Shown: positions 40,193 through 52,362, numbered from the stretch's first letter. The stretch: DNA of 64,000 bases from Elysia chlorotica (GCA_003991915.1 RQTK01000149.1:137155-201154); one strand, 5' to 3'. Notes: a model not told the origin generated them from the letters alone. A program made the numbers and translations.

Positions 40193-41761
40193 ACTTAGCA
40201 GTCATTGGCTAGAAACGATTAGTCAATGCCTTTACAAACATAAACAGCTAACAGCTACAATAGATTAATGGCGAAGGGCTTGTTTTGACTGAATTTCCCT
40301 TCACACTAGGGACTCCTGGCTCCTTTTTATACACTGTAGTTCTGAGCCAGGTGAATCAGATGCATACTGTTCAAGAACATCAAAACCAAGACTGCTCAAT
40401 CTACAAACTAGATATGTAACGACTCACGCATTGACTTAAAAGGAAATAAAATAAAACTGGACTCACCTCAAAGTTTTCAATTATTTGGCTAACTTGTTTG
40501 GACATCTCGGCTGAGCGAAGACAAACAGTTAAAAACAGAAACTTCACCGGAAGAAAACGTAAATCTAGATCTAGGTTTTAAGTTTTTCTACATTTCAATA
40601 TTGAATTGTTATTTTTAGCGTTCACTTTTTACGTTGTAAGTATTTCAACAATAACTGTTTTTTTTTTTTGTTTGTAATGAAAATAAGAGCTTGACTGTTG
40701 GTCCGTCACATAAACCAATTTACACAGCGCCTCTCAGAATCAGCGGTAGAAATAATTTTGAAACGTTATAATTATGACGGTCCCTTGCATTCCTGGTGAG
40801 GGCGCATAGACCTGTTTTCCTGATATCTACACTTATCCTGATGTATGCAATACCAGCACAAATACAAGTGGGTCGAGAAAAAACTGTTATGGTATTTCAA
40901 TTCTTTTTACTTTTATTTCAATAACAGGTAGGATAGATTTCGAATATAGAATAATAAATAGTGTTTTATGAATGTATATGACTGTTATTATGACAATATC
41001 ATCATCCTTTTGTTCTAGCTGTCCTAATATAACTTCACTGAAAAACAAATAACTTGCCGAAAATTATTCAGAAAAATTATCAACTGCTGGGATAAAAAAT
41101 TACCAAGAGAAAACTATCCACTATCACATCAATAGGATCTACGGCATCTGTTTCATGTGAAAAGATTGCGTGTCTAGTTTTAGCCAAAACACTGCGTGGG
41201 GTTAAACAAATTAGTAAAGCTTTATGCCAGTTGTTAAAACCCACAATTTTAACCAGGTAAATAGCATCGACCAAAAAATAAAAACAAAAAACAACCCAAA
41301 ACCAAAACCAAAAACAAGAACACACAAAAAAAAACATTATAAAAATCAAATTCAGAACGCTCTTCTCTCAAAGCAAATTTGGCAATTTTACCTGACGTTC
41401 TAATTAGATTTTACACTTTGAAACGCGTTTTTTTTTCGTTGCCAAATAAGACAAAAAAAAGGTTATTCTCAGCACAACTCTTAAACTCAGCATCATTTTC
41501 ATTGAAATGCGAACACCTTGCATTTAAATTTATTTCAGCCGCTGGCTTAAAAACGTCTTCAACAAGACTGAGAGAGAACTCAGTATGAGTGTGAGAGCGA
41601 CGAGTGCATTCAGAGTTAAGCAAGAGACTGGTTCGACAACAGCTTTTTGGATAGAGAAAATAAATAAACAATCAGTGAGTTGGGATCGACACTAAAGGAA
41701 AGACCCAGGAACCAGTGCCGGATTTAGGTTGCAGGAGGCCTTGGACCTCACTCAGGTAAAG

Positions 41762-41788
<27 letters not shown>
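40193..41788. repeat. Large tandem duplication, copy 1 (about 1.6 kb)
   Basis: Begins ACTTAGCAGTCATTGGCTAG and ends in a 27-base poly-T tract. It is homologous to 41789-42854, except that 40649-41183 (535 bases) is absent from the second copy. Each copy contains an apparent 69-codon frame without an ATG start (TTG at 41379). Most differences between the two versions of that frame change the amino acid, so no selection is visible. Confidence 0.93.
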
Positions 41789-41792
<4 letters not shown>

Positions 41793-42812
41793 AGAAGTCA
41801 TTGGCTAGAAACGATTAGTCAATGCCGTTACAATTATAAACAGCTAACGGCTACAATAGATTAATGACGAAGGGGTTGTTTTGACTGTATTCCCCTTCAC
41901 ACTAGAGACTCCTGGCTCCTTTTTGTACACTGCAGTTCTGAACCAGACGAATCAGATGCATGTTGTTAAAGAACATCAAAACCAAGACTGCTCAATCTAT
42001 AAACTAGATATGTAACGACTCACTCATTTACGTAAAAGGAAATAAAATATCACTGGACTCACCTCAAAGTTTTCAATTATTTGGCCAACTTGTTTGGACA
42101 TCTCGGCTGAGCGAAGACAAACACTTAAAAAACAGAAACTTCACCGGAAGAAACCGTAGATCTAGATCTAGGTTTTAAGCATTTCTACTTTTCAACATTG
42201 TATTATTTTTAGCTTTCACTTTTTACGTTGTAAGTATTTCAACCAAAACACTGCGTGGGGTTAAACAAATTAGTAAAGCTTTATGCCAGTTGTTAAAACC
42301 CACAATTTTAACCAGGTAAATAGCATCGACCAAAAAAACAACAAAAAACAACAACAACCCAAAACCAAAAACAAAAAAAAAACAGTATAAAAATGAAATT
42401 CAGAACGCTCTTCTCTCAAAGCAAATTTGGCAATTTTACCTGACGTTCTAATTAGATTTTACACTTTGAAACGCGCTTTTATTTCGTTGCCGAATGAGAC
42501 AAAAAAAAAGTTATTCTCAGCACAACTCTTAAACTCAGCATCATTTTTATTAACATGCGAACGCCTTGCACTGAAATTCATTTCAGCCGCTGGCTTAAAA
42601 ACGTCTTCAACAAGACTGAGAGAGAACTCAGTATGAGTGTGAGAGCGACGAGTGCATTAAGAGTAAGGCAAGAGACTGGTTCGGTAACAACTTTTTGGAT
42701 AGAGAAAAAGAATAAACAATCAGTGAGTTGGGATTTACAATTACACTAAGGAAAGACCCAGGAATCAGTGTCGGATTTAGGTTTCAAGAGGCCTTGGGCC
42801 TTACTCAGGTAA

Positions 42813-42854
<42 letters not shown>
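41789..42854. repeat. Large tandem duplication, copy 2 (about 1.07 kb)
   Basis: Begins ACTTAGAAGTCATTGGCTAG and ends in a 40-base poly-T tract. The join corresponding to the 535-base segment of copy 1 is at about 42242 (TATTTCAACCAAAACACTG). Divergence from copy 1 is a few percent by eye. Confidence 0.93.
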
Positions 42855-42855
<1 letters not shown>

Positions 42856-42929
42856 GCTTACTCCTTTATGGATCCATAATGTTACAAAACTGCAGCTTTT
42901 CCCATCATTCACGCTGAGACAAGGGGGGG

Positions 42930-43195
42930 GGGTCGAAATGGTAGAGCATTGATCTACAGATTGGAGGGTCCGCGGTTCAAGTCCCAATAATGTATTTGTC
43001 CCATTTATTCCCTTGCAACTGGTTCGGTCAGTGTCAGTATAATGGCACCGTCTGAGACAGGAGCCAAGGTCTTCCACCCTGCCTCCTGTGTGACAGCACA
43101 AAAAGTTGTTAGACGTCAGCTTTGGGGCCCGCCCACAATAATTATAGTTCATTAAGTGCTGACGTTGGGCGTTAAGCCAACTCAACAACGCACGC
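42930..43195 (+). mobile_element. tRNA-derived SINE, family A, best head
   Basis: AAATGGTAGAGCATTGATC (A box) and GCGGTTCAAGTCCC (B box). Then TGTATTTGTCCCATTTATTC, GTTCGGTCAGTGTCAGTATA, CACCCTGCCTCCTGTGTGAC, GTTGTTAGACGTCAGC and GGGGCCCGCCCAC. The tail is AAGTGCTGACGTTGGGCGTT with AAGCCAACTCAACAA. It is inserted just after the poly-T end of the large duplication and an 8-G run. Confidence 0.88.
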
Positions 43196-43364
43196 TAGGA
43201 CGGACCAAATTTTGGCCCTTGTTTGCCTAATTTCTTAATCTCATTAATTTAATAATGGTATCGGCCTCACTCACCTCAGGCCGCCCCATGGTCTCACTGT
43301 ACAGGTGCAATGGTACCCTCAACATGATCTCCCGTCCTGGAAAATTCCAACCAGGCTGCCTAGT

Positions 43365-43510
43365 CCTCTTCTGCTTGGGTTGTGTCAGTATAATTAATTT
43401 TTGACTCACTGAAAAGAAAATCCGTGCATATCCGCTCTGTGTATATGCGGCAACAGGTGTTTGTGATAATTGTTAGACCTAAATCTTTTGACCCGTCCGA
43501 GACAAAACCG
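43365..43510 (+). mobile_element. tRNA-derived SINE, family A, body fragment
   Basis: TTGGGTTGTGTCAGTATAAT, CTCTGTGTATATGCGGCAAC, ATAATTGTTAGACC and TTTTGACCCGTCCGAG follow the family order. The head is not recognisable upstream. Confidence 0.6.
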
Positions 43511-44433
43511 CTGGTTTCTTCTGAGAACTTGTCCTCTTTTGGGATTTAAATCATCGACCTTGAAATCTCCCTATTACGAGTGCGTGAGTTTGTATTAGGA
43601 GGGACTTTGTTGATGTCTTCAATTCTGAAGCCACCGCTAGTGATTGGACGATTTCGTGCAATGTCTTTCTAGGTATTTATAAAAGAACTAAAAAGTAAAT
43701 TGTGAAATAGAGCTACACTCATGACAAAATTGGCATTATGATATTCGTTCGCAATAAATCTTAACATCTATAATTATCAAATGCTTTTTTTGTGTGTTTT
43801 TCTGCGTGTATGTGTATGCTTTTTTCTCCTTTCTAGTATAAACAATAATGTAAAGCGCATAGTAAGGGTGTAATATATATGCGCTGTAAAGGGGCACACA
43901 ACATTTCTTAGGTAAAAAATTATAAAGCAATGTGTATAAGTGTGCGTTGTCTATTTTTATGGCACGCTAACCTCGTGCATTCTAATGAAGATGTTTCATA
44001 GTAGAAGATCGATTTCGAGCAAAAAAACATACTGCTGGTGTTTAATAAAAAGGGCATGATTGAATGTCACGGTATAAAAAGACTATTACCCTTCGATGGG
44101 TTTCTCCTCTAATGAGTCACAGTCGACGCGAAAGGGTAATCACAAAGATTGTATTGAAGTTAATGGCCCGTAAATGGAAGATTCAATTTACCTGCCGTGA
44201 AAGATAGTAGAACGCACGATTAATTCCAATAACACGTCAAAGTAAATATATTTTCAAAATCAATTTTGACAAAGTTCTAAACCTATAAAATTTTAATTTA
44301 TAAAAAGCAATTAATTGATACTATGATTCTCATCCAGGAAAGATCCAACTACAATGGGATTTTCTTGTCATTCATAATTAGTTAAACTATGCACAGGCCA
44401 CAAAAGTCTAACCACAAACCAATGCTATACTGT
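43511..44433. other. AT-rich intergenic DNA
   Basis: No gene or repeat recognised. Confidence 0.5.
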
Positions 44434-44605
44434 TCAGTTCAGTATTAGTACAAGTATGTAATTGTCTGACACAGAAGGCCGTGGTATCCCCGCTATGCCT
44501 CTGTGTGGCAACACGTAAAAAGATACAGACACAAGCGTTGAAGTCAATCCACGAGATAGCCTAATGTCTGGTGATGGACGTTTAGAAGCGAACCAATCAA
44601 CTAGC
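44434..44605 (+). mobile_element. tRNA-derived SINE, family A, 3' part
   Basis: TTCAGTATTAGTACAAG, GGCCGTGGTATCCCCGC, CCTCTGTGTGGCAACACG, CAATCCACGAGATAGCC and GGTGATGGACGTTTAGAAG, then ACCAATCAACTAG. The head is missing. Confidence 0.65.
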
Positions 44606-44864
44606 ACCACTTTTCTCCCGGATATTTGTGGAAATCACTTATACTACGAGAAGCATAGAAACTAAACTTTACTTTTCTAACTTTCAAAACACCATCATTT
44701 CCACATGCCATTACGGCGTTTATAAGGACACGCTCTGTGGGTTATGCGTGGCTGGTTTTCATCCATAATTGATCTAATATCAAGGTTGCTAGGCAGCGGT
44801 GCGCCAACCTGTTGGGGTCAGTAGCAGGGTCTGGGAATTCCCAGTGATAAAATCCCAGCAGTCT

Positions 44865-44934
44865 CCAATAACCCGTTAATGTCCAGTGATATCTAGTAAT
44901 GGTCGGTAATGTCTAGTAGTGATCGTTATAGTCA
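44865..44934 (-). repeat. 20-bp tail repeat, short array
   Basis: Units of the TAATGGTCGGTAATGTCTAG type, the same repeat that forms the long array at 45441-46669. On the minus strand they follow the 3' end of the tRNA-like element at 44935-45181. Confidence 0.7.
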
Positions 44935-45181
44935 AATAAGTAAGTTGATCCTCTTCTCTTTGACAATAATTAGGAACCAGATTGTACCAGGCAAACGAGT
45001 TAGATTTCCAGCGCGTTTCTCCTCGCATCGTTATTTCGCCGTGACACAAAGAGTCTTTGCTACCCATTCTATGCTGGGTTGTCACAAGGCCCTGAAAAAA
45101 TGTGTAGACGTCGGAGATGGAACCCGGTACCATCAACAAGGTGGCACAACGCAATAACCACTGTGCTGACGGTACCGCCAA
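44935..45181 (-). mobile_element. tRNA-like element, family B, copy 1
   Basis: Minus strand: GGTACCGTCAGCACAGTGGT (A-box region), then GGTACCGGGTTCCATCTCC (B-box-like). These are followed by TTTTTTCAGGGCCTTGTGAC, AAGACTCTTTGTGTCACGG, CTGGTACAATCTGG and TTGTCAAAGAG. The same blocks occur in order at 45230-45440 and 46670-46963. Looks like a tRNA-derived SINE distinct from family A. Confidence 0.65.
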
Positions 45182-45229
45182 AGCCTTTTAATGACCGGTA
45201 AAGTCTAGTAAGTTAAGTTCGTATCAAGC

Positions 45230-45440
45230 ATTATGGAATGGATATGTAGGGTAGGCCTACTTATTGTACCAGACAGATGAGGTAGACTTCTCGCGGTGAC
45301 ACAAGAGTCTCAGCTACCAATTATATACTGGGTTGACACTATAGTCCGGAAAAGTTGTGTACAATCCGGAAATGGATCCCAGTGAGAGGAAAATGTGACG
45401 CAACGCACTAACTATAATTGCCATCGTCACCCCAAAGGTC
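45230..45440 (-). mobile_element. tRNA-like element, family B, copy 2 (diverged)
   Basis: Minus strand: GATGGCAATTATAGTTAGTG, ACTGGGATCCATTTCCGG, TTTTCCGGACTATAGTGTC, GACTCTTGTGTCACCGCG and CTGGTACAAT. The A box is eroded. Confidence 0.6.
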
Positions 45441-46669
45441 TTTTTATAGTCGGTAAAGTCTAGTCATGTTGTAATGGTCTGTAACGTCTAGTAATGTTCG
45501 ATAATATGCAGTGATGGTTGGCAAGGTCTAGAGATAGTTGGCAAGGTATATAAATGGTCGGTTGTGTCTAGTAATGATTGCAATTACTCTACTTATTGAC
45601 GGTAACGTCGTGTAACGGACGGGAAGTTCTAATAATGATGGTCAATTATTCTAGTAATGGACGGTACGGTGTTGTAATGCAATGGTCGGCATTGTCTTGT
45701 AATGGTCGCCAAATTCTGATAATGACTGGCAATTATTATAGTAATTCATGGCAAGGTCTTGTAATGGTCGCCAAGTTATGATAATGATCGGCAATTATTA
45801 TAGTATTTGACGACAAGGTCGTGCAAATTACGGCAAGGTCTTGTCATGGTCGCCAAGTTATGATAATGATGGGCAATTATTCTAGTAATTGACGGCAAAA
45901 TATTGTAATGGTCGCCAAGTTATGATAATGAACGGCAATTATTACATTATTTGACGGCAAGGTCGTGCAAAGTACGGCAAGGTCTTGTAATGGTCAGCAA
46001 GTTATGATAATGATGGGCAATTATTCTAGTAATTGACGGCAAGGACTTGTAATGGTCACCAAGTTATGAGAATGATCGGCAATTATTATAGTAATTGACG
46101 GCAAGGTCGTGCAAAGAACAGCAAGTCTTGTAATGGTCGGCAAGGTCTTGTAATGGTCGGCAAGTGCTAATAATGGTCGTCAATTATTCTAGTAATTGAC
46201 GGCAAGGTCGTGCAAAGTACATCAATGTCTTGTAATGGTCGGCAAGTTCTGATTGTGATCGGTAAGTTCTAATTATGATAGTCAATTATTCTAGTAATGG
46301 TCGGCAAGGTCGTGTAATGGTCGGCAAGTTCTGATAATGATCGTCATATATTCTAGTATGGTCGCCTAGGTCTTGTAATGATTGGCTAGGTCGTGAAATG
46401 ATTTGGAAGTTCTGATAATGATCTTCAATTATTCTAGTAATGGTCGGCGAGGTCGTTAAATGGTCGGCTAGGTCGTTAAATGGTCGGCTAGGTCGTTAAA
46501 TGGTCGGCTAGGTCGTGTAATGATCGGCAAGTTCTGATAATGATCTTCAATTGTTCTAGTAATGGTCGGCGAGGTCGTTAAATGGTCGCCTAGGTCGTTA
46601 AATCGTCGGCTAGGTCGTGTAATGATCGGCAAGTTCTGATAATGATCGACAAGGCTTAGCAATGAACGG
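45441..46669. repeat. Satellite of 20-bp units in a period of about 62 bp, 1.2 kb
   Basis: Subunits such as GTAATGGTCGGCAAGGTCTT and ATTATTCTAGTAATTGACGG alternate with AGTT(C/A)TGATAATGATCGGC. The recurring block from GGCAATTATT to TATGATAATGATC is about 62 bases. Towards 46440-46620 the units become 20-base repeats of TGGTCGGCTAGGTCGTTAAA. All units keep one orientation. On the minus strand they follow the family B element at 46670-46963, so they look like its expanded tail. Confidence 0.88.
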
Positions 46670-46963
46670 TATAGTCGGATAAATAAAGTTGATCCTATGC
46701 TCTTTGACAGAGCGTTGTGGAATCAACAGTTGAGGTCCTGGTTGTACCAGGCAAACTACATGTACATCATTTTGTGAGGTAGGTTGTTATTACGTTCCTG
46801 GCGTAACCTTACTTTCGCTATGACACAAGAGTCAAAGTTAACCCCTTCTGTGGTGGGTGGACACATTATCCTGAAAAAAGTGCGTCCTAGCCGGGGCTCT
46901 AACCCACTACCTTCACCAAGGTGGTTTAACGCACTCACCCGTGTGCTAACGGTACCCCCAAGG
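46670..46963 (-). mobile_element. tRNA-like element, family B, copy 3 (best preserved)
   Basis: Minus strand: GGTACCGTTAGCACACGGGT and GAGTGCGTTAAACC (A-box region), GTAGTGGGTTAGAGCCCC (B-box-like). Then TTTTTTCAGGATAATGTGTCC, GACTCTTGTGTCATAGCG, CTGGTACAACCAGG, TGTCAAAGAGCATAGG and ATCAACTTTATTTATCCGAC, leading straight into the satellite units. Confidence 0.68.
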
Positions 46964-47045
46964 TCTGGTCATGATTGGTAAGGTCTAGTCATGATTGATG
47001 AGGTCTAGTCATGATGTAGTGAGATGTAGTAATTATCTTTCAAGT
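46964..47045 (-). repeat. 20-bp tail repeat, degenerate units
   Basis: GGTCTAGTCATGATTGGTAA and similar units occur three to four times. They lie on the 5' side of family B copy 3, as if left by a further copy to the right. Confidence 0.6.
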
Positions 47046-47067
47046 CATGTAAGTTGGTCATATGCTC

Positions 47068-47113
47068 TGCCTCTCTCTTTGTCTCTGTCTGTGTCTGTCT
47101 GTCTGTCTGTCTG

Positions 47114-47170
<57 letters not shown>
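47068..47170. repeat. (GTCT)n and (CT)n microsatellite
   Basis: CTGTCTGT units and then (CT)n to about 47170, directly before the 779-bp duplicated unit. Confidence 0.95.
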
Positions 47171-47171
<1 letters not shown>

Positions 47172-47173
<2 letters not shown>

Positions 47174-48108
47174 ACAGCGCATTTATTTCAGATGGACTTG
47201 GTGAGCCTAATGGATCTGATGTGACGCTCTTCCGTTCACGGAGGAAGTTGGCGTGACGGCCCACCCTAGCTCTCTTGCTTTAGAGATCGATTCTCTTGAT
47301 TGGTGGGGAGATGGCTTGACTGAACCGATAAACCGATACGTTCTGGGTGTTTAGAATAGTGGGGTGAAGCTGGGAGACAGTGAGAGATGCTGAGGGGATA
47401 TGAAAGAGAGATTTAATTTCTTTAGCAACAGTTCAGATCAAGTATACCTAAATCACCCAAAACATAATTATAGTTCCTAAAATCGATGATTATGATTTGA
47501 GAAACGACTGAAGGAATGTATATCGCTATTTCATTTTTTTTAAACAAACACAAAAAGCCGTATGTGTATGTGGAAAAAAGAAAAAAAGAGAAAGAGAGAG
47601 AAGAGAGAGAGAGAAGAGAGAGAAGGAGAAGGGGAGAGGAAGCCAGAAGGATAAAAAAACGGAGTAAATACAGATACAGAAAGGATAATCAGGGAAGGGA
47701 AGAATAATGATTCAAAATGGGGTTTTGAAAGCGTGAAATGGAAGAACGAATAAAAAAAATGGGTCAGGTTTCGTGTGTTTAAACGTACAAAGGTTTTACC
47801 TCTCTTTGGGCTATATAGGTGGGGAGATGGCTTGGCTGAACCGATAAACCGATACGTTCTGGGTGTTTAGAATAGTGGGGTGAAGCTTGGAGACAGTGAG
47901 AGATGCTGAGGGGATATGAAAGAGAGATTTAATTTCTTTAACAACAGTTCAGATGAAGATAACCTAAAGCATCCAAAACATAATTATAGTTCCTAAAATC
48001 GATGATTATGATTTGAGAAACGACAGAAGGAATATATATCGCTATTTCATTTTTTTTAAACAAACACAAAAAGCCGTATGTGTATGTGGAATAAAGAAAA
48101 AAAGAGAG

Positions 48109-48166
<58 letters not shown>

Positions 48167-49506
48167 AAAAAAGAGGGAGAGAGAAAACTAGAGAAAGAGA
48201 CAAGGAGAAGAGGAAAGTAGCCAGAAGGATAAAAAAAACGGAGTAAATAAAGATACAGAAAGGATAATCAGGGAAGGGAAGAATAATGATTCAAAATGGT
48301 GTTTTGAAAGCGTGAAATGGAAGAACGAATAAAAAAATGGGTCAGGTTTCGTGTGTTTAAACGTACAAAGGTTTTACCTCTCTTTGGGCTATATTCATAA
48401 TATGTGTTGGAAAGGGGGAAAGGGGGGGGGGTATGTGTGTGTTTTTGCAACAGAAGATTGTTACTCTCAGATAAGAATTTTGCAGTTCATGGTTAATTGT
48501 TACAAAATTCAATGTAAACAGCGGCAGCAGTGACAGAACATTTATTTTAGATGGACTTGGTGAGTCTAATGGATCTGATGTGACGCTCTTCCGTTCACGG
48601 AGGAAGTTGGCGTGACGGCCCACCCTAGCTCTCTTGCTTTAGAGATCGATTCTCTTGATTGGTGGGGAGATGGCTTGACTGAACCGATAAACCGATACGT
48701 TCTGGGTGTTTAGAATAGTGGGGTGAAGCTGGGAGACAGTGAGAGATGCTGAGGGGATATGAAAGAGAGATTTAATTTCTTTAACAGCAGTCTAGATCAA
48801 CAATACCTAAAGCATCCAAAACATAATTATAGTTCCTAAAATCGATGATTATGATTTGAGAAACGACAGAAGGAATATATAACGCTATTTCATTTTTTTT
48901 AACAAACACAAAAAGCCGTATGTGTGTATGTGGAAAAAAGAAAAAAAGAGAGAGAGAGAGAGAGAGATGTGAGAAAGAGACAAGGAGAAGAGGAAAGTAG
49001 CCAGAAGGATAAAAAAACGGAGTAAATAAAGATACAGAAAGGATAATCAGGGAAGGGAAGAATAATGATTCAAAATGGTGTTTTGAAAACGTGAAATGGA
49101 ATAACGAATAAAAAAATGAGGCAGGTTTCGTGTGTTTAAACGTACAAAGGTTTTACCTCTCTTTGGGCTATATTCATAATATGTGTTGGAAAGGGGGAAA
49201 GGGGGGGGGGTATGTGTGTGTTTTTGCAACAGAAGATTGTTACTCTCAGATAAGAATTTTGCAGTTCATGGTTAATTGTTACAAAATTCAATGTAAACAG
49301 CGGCAGCAGTGACAGCGCATTTATTTCAGATGGACTTGGTGAGTCTAATGGATCTGATGTGACGCTCTTCCGTTCACGGAGGAAGTTGGCGTGACGGCCC
49401 ACCCTAGCTCTCTTGCTTTAGAGATCGATTCTCTTGATTGGTGGGGAGATGGCTTGACTGAACCGATAAACCGATACGTTCTGGGTGTTTAGAATAGTGG
49501 GGTGAA
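47172..49506. repeat. Tandem duplication with 779-bp unit, about 3 copies
   Basis: Two starts 779 bases apart (48531 and 49310: TGACAG(A/C)(A/G)CATTTATTT) define the unit. Copy A is 47172-47815 (3' part missing), B is 47816-48530 (5' part missing), C is 48531-49309 (complete) and D is 49310-49506 (start only). Landmarks are GGTGGGGAGATGGCTTG(A/G)CT, CCGATACGTTCTGGGTG, a GA microsatellite of different length in each copy, and ATGTGTTGGAAAGGGGGAAA. Copies are about 97 percent alike by eye. Copy D continues into GA-rich DNA. Confidence 0.95.
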
Positions 49507-49580
49507 GTCACTGGTGAAGCTGAGAGAAGGAGTGGGGGAGAGATAATGAGGGAATTACACCGAGAGTAGGAGAATGATAT

Positions 49581-49637
<57 letters not shown>

Positions 49638-49801
49638 GAGAGGGAGAAAGAGAGAGAAAGAGAGAGGTGAGGGAGTTAGTATGAGAAATGGTGAGAATGG
49701 GGAGAAAAAGGTAATGGGATAAGGAAAGAATGAGAGTAGGAGAGATTGGGAGAGATAAAAAGGGATGTGTAGAGACTGTGAGGAGAAACAGAGAAAGGGA
49801 T

Positions 49802-49883
<82 letters not shown>

Positions 49884-50115
49884 AATTGGGAGGGGGGGCA
49901 GAAAAATATAGAAAAGGACAAAGGCAGATAATAGATAGGCAGGGTGAAGAGTGAGCGAGGTAGAAAGAGGAGAGAAAGTGAGGGAGATGGCAGAAGAAAG
50001 GCAAAAAGAAGAAAAGAAGAAAGAAAAAGAAAGGAAAAAGTGTGTAAAGAAAGAGAAGGCTAGAGAGAAGGGGAGATAAAAGCTAGAGAAAAAGGCAGAG
50101 TACATAATAAGTGAA
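49507..50115. repeat. GA-rich purine region with (GA)n
   Basis: (GA)n at about 49580-49642 and 49806-49878 in strongly purine-biased plus-strand DNA. The long minus-strand frames (81-241 codons) are Leu-Ser-rich translations of it. Confidence 0.93.
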
Positions 50116-50710
50116 TAACGTATGAACAAAATTTAGACACACTTAATACGATCATGTTTTTATACTATATAAATATAACTTTACACGAACCATTTCCATG
50201 CAATAATAATTAATATGGAACGTACACAAATATTCTTACACACACAGAAACGCCGCCGGCATCATCAACAATAACACATCAACAGCAACATTTAAAACGA
50301 TAACGACAACAACATCATCAGCAGCAGAATATTTACCTAAGAACGCTACCACAGATATTAAAGTTTATTCTGGATTTTTGAAAAAAAAAAGTTTTTTTTT
50401 AACGCTGAGAAATTTAATGTTTCCCTGACTTTGCCCCTTCGGTTTTTTGACCGATTTTATGGAAAAAAAAACAACAACAACAAAACAAAACAAAAACATA
50501 AACAACTTTCTTTTTTTAAAGACAAAATTTCGTTTTAATCACATTTTCTATTCTTTTATTCGTCCTAAATAAACCTATGATAAACTGGAGAAAGTATGTA
50601 TTTCTTGTACCTAAGAGATCAGATTGATTTTTGGATTTTAACGGAACTGAATATAAAAAAGGACCAATAACTTGTATGTGTCATTATTTTAGAAAATAAA
50701 GTTGAAAATC
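50116..50710. other. AT-rich intergenic DNA
   Basis: A-rich and T-rich homopolymer patches. No gene recognised. Confidence 0.5.
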
Positions 50711-50860
<150 letters not shown>

Positions 50861-50960
50861 AGAGTAGTACCACTGGTAGCAGCAGCAATGCTGTCAATAT
50901 TAGTGGAAGGAATCACACGGAATACTGCAATAACTGCTGATACTACTACTAATTTTTTTT

Positions 50961-51694
50961 AAAGTACAGTGAAATGATAACTTTAAAAAAGATAAATAAA
51001 CGAAGTAAAATACTTCATTTTACTCACATAATATCTCCGAGTTCAGATTTGGTCTCGCTGGTTGTATTTTTTTTTTCGGTCACATCAACTATTAGTATGT
51101 ACATCCGACAATCTATTAGTCCATGTTAGAGTTATTAAAAAGAATTGTCTAGATCTAAAACATGTGGTTGCAACGACTACATCGACAACTATTTTTTTAA
51201 ATCTTTTTATTTAAAAAAAAAAGAGAGAGAAAAGAGAAAAATCCGTTTCCTAGTTCCTGTATGGAAGAATGAGGAAAATCGATTAGGTCTTGATAGCTTC
51301 CTGATCAAGGGACTTTTCGCTCCGTGGTACCCGACGAACCAGAGGGCTATGTTTGCGGGTGATTAGGGTTACTATTGTTTCGTGTGCCGTAAACTTACTG
51401 GCGGTTGAGGAAGGGCGTGCAAATCGAGTGAAATGCCTACGTTAACTTACTGCTCGGAGCTAAACATTGATAGGAATAGGCTGTCGTTTGGAAAATCTTA
51501 ATTTAAAAAACGTAACGCTTTTTGTTAAAACTTTAAGTTCTTTAAAAAAATCATGTTTTACAACTTCAGGTTGTGTTAAAAAGATAGCTAAAGCAGTAGC
51601 TATGGCTGAGTAGTGTTGGTATTTTTGTAGAAATTTGTCCTTTTGGTAGCAGCATCAAAAGTAATGGTGGTGGTTGGGTTGGGTTGGGTTGGGG
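50961..51694. other. Intergenic DNA
   Basis: A 73-codon frame (51145-51366, plus) has no recognised domain. No gene called. Confidence 0.45.
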
Positions 51695-51812
51695 TTGGGT
51701 TAACGTTTAACGTCCAACAGCAGCACTATATAGGCTATATTGTGGACGGGCCCCAAGACGGACGTCTGACAATTTTATGTGCTGCCACACACGAGACAGG
51801 GCGGGGATACCA
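51695..51812 (-). mobile_element. tRNA-derived SINE, family A, 3' part
   Basis: Minus strand: GGTATCCCCGCCCTGTCTCG, GTGTGGCAGCAC, AAATTGTCAGACGTCCG, TTGGGGCCCGTCCACAATAT, then AGTGCTGCTGTTGGACGTTA and a tail of GTTAACCCAACCC. It is separated from the matching head at 52490-52622 by two GTA arrays. Confidence 0.82.
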
Positions 51813-52005
<193 letters not shown>

Positions 52006-52285
52006 CTCAGATTAGATTAGTGGTATAACCATGATCGCTTTAATTAGCAAGGCGATTTGGTGCCGCTGTATCTGTAAATCCAGGGTTTTAATCCCACAAA
52101 GTGCAATCATTGTTCAGCCATTTTCACTAAAACCTACCTCTACCACTGTGGAAAAATACCTAAAAAAATATCCATATCTACTTAGTTACCGGTATAGTAG
52201 TAGCAGCAGTAGAAATAATAGTTGTAGCAGCATAAGTCGTATTGGTAGTTGTATTAGCAGAAGTGGTAGTAATAGCAGCATCCCC

Positions 52286-52362
<77 letters not shown>
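52286..52362. repeat. (GTA)n microsatellite, about 25 units
   Basis: Pure GTA run flanked by degenerate GTA/GCA units from about 52195 to 52400. Confidence 0.96.

Noticed and set aside
41379-42636. Two copies of a 69-codon frame beginning AILPDVLIRFYTLKR, intact in both tandem units
   Set aside because: Both begin at TTG rather than ATG. Nearly all differences between the copies change the amino acid, as expected for unselected DNA. No homologous domain is recognised.
49404-50129. 241-codon minus-strand open frame
   Set aside because: Phe/Ser/Leu-rich translation of purine-biased GA repeats joined to the start of a duplicated unit.
51660-51705. Telomere-like GGTTGGGTTGGGTT stretch
   Set aside because: The unit is GGGTT/GGGGTT rather than TTAGGG, it is only a few units long, and it forms the reverse-complement tail (AACCC) of a SINE copy.
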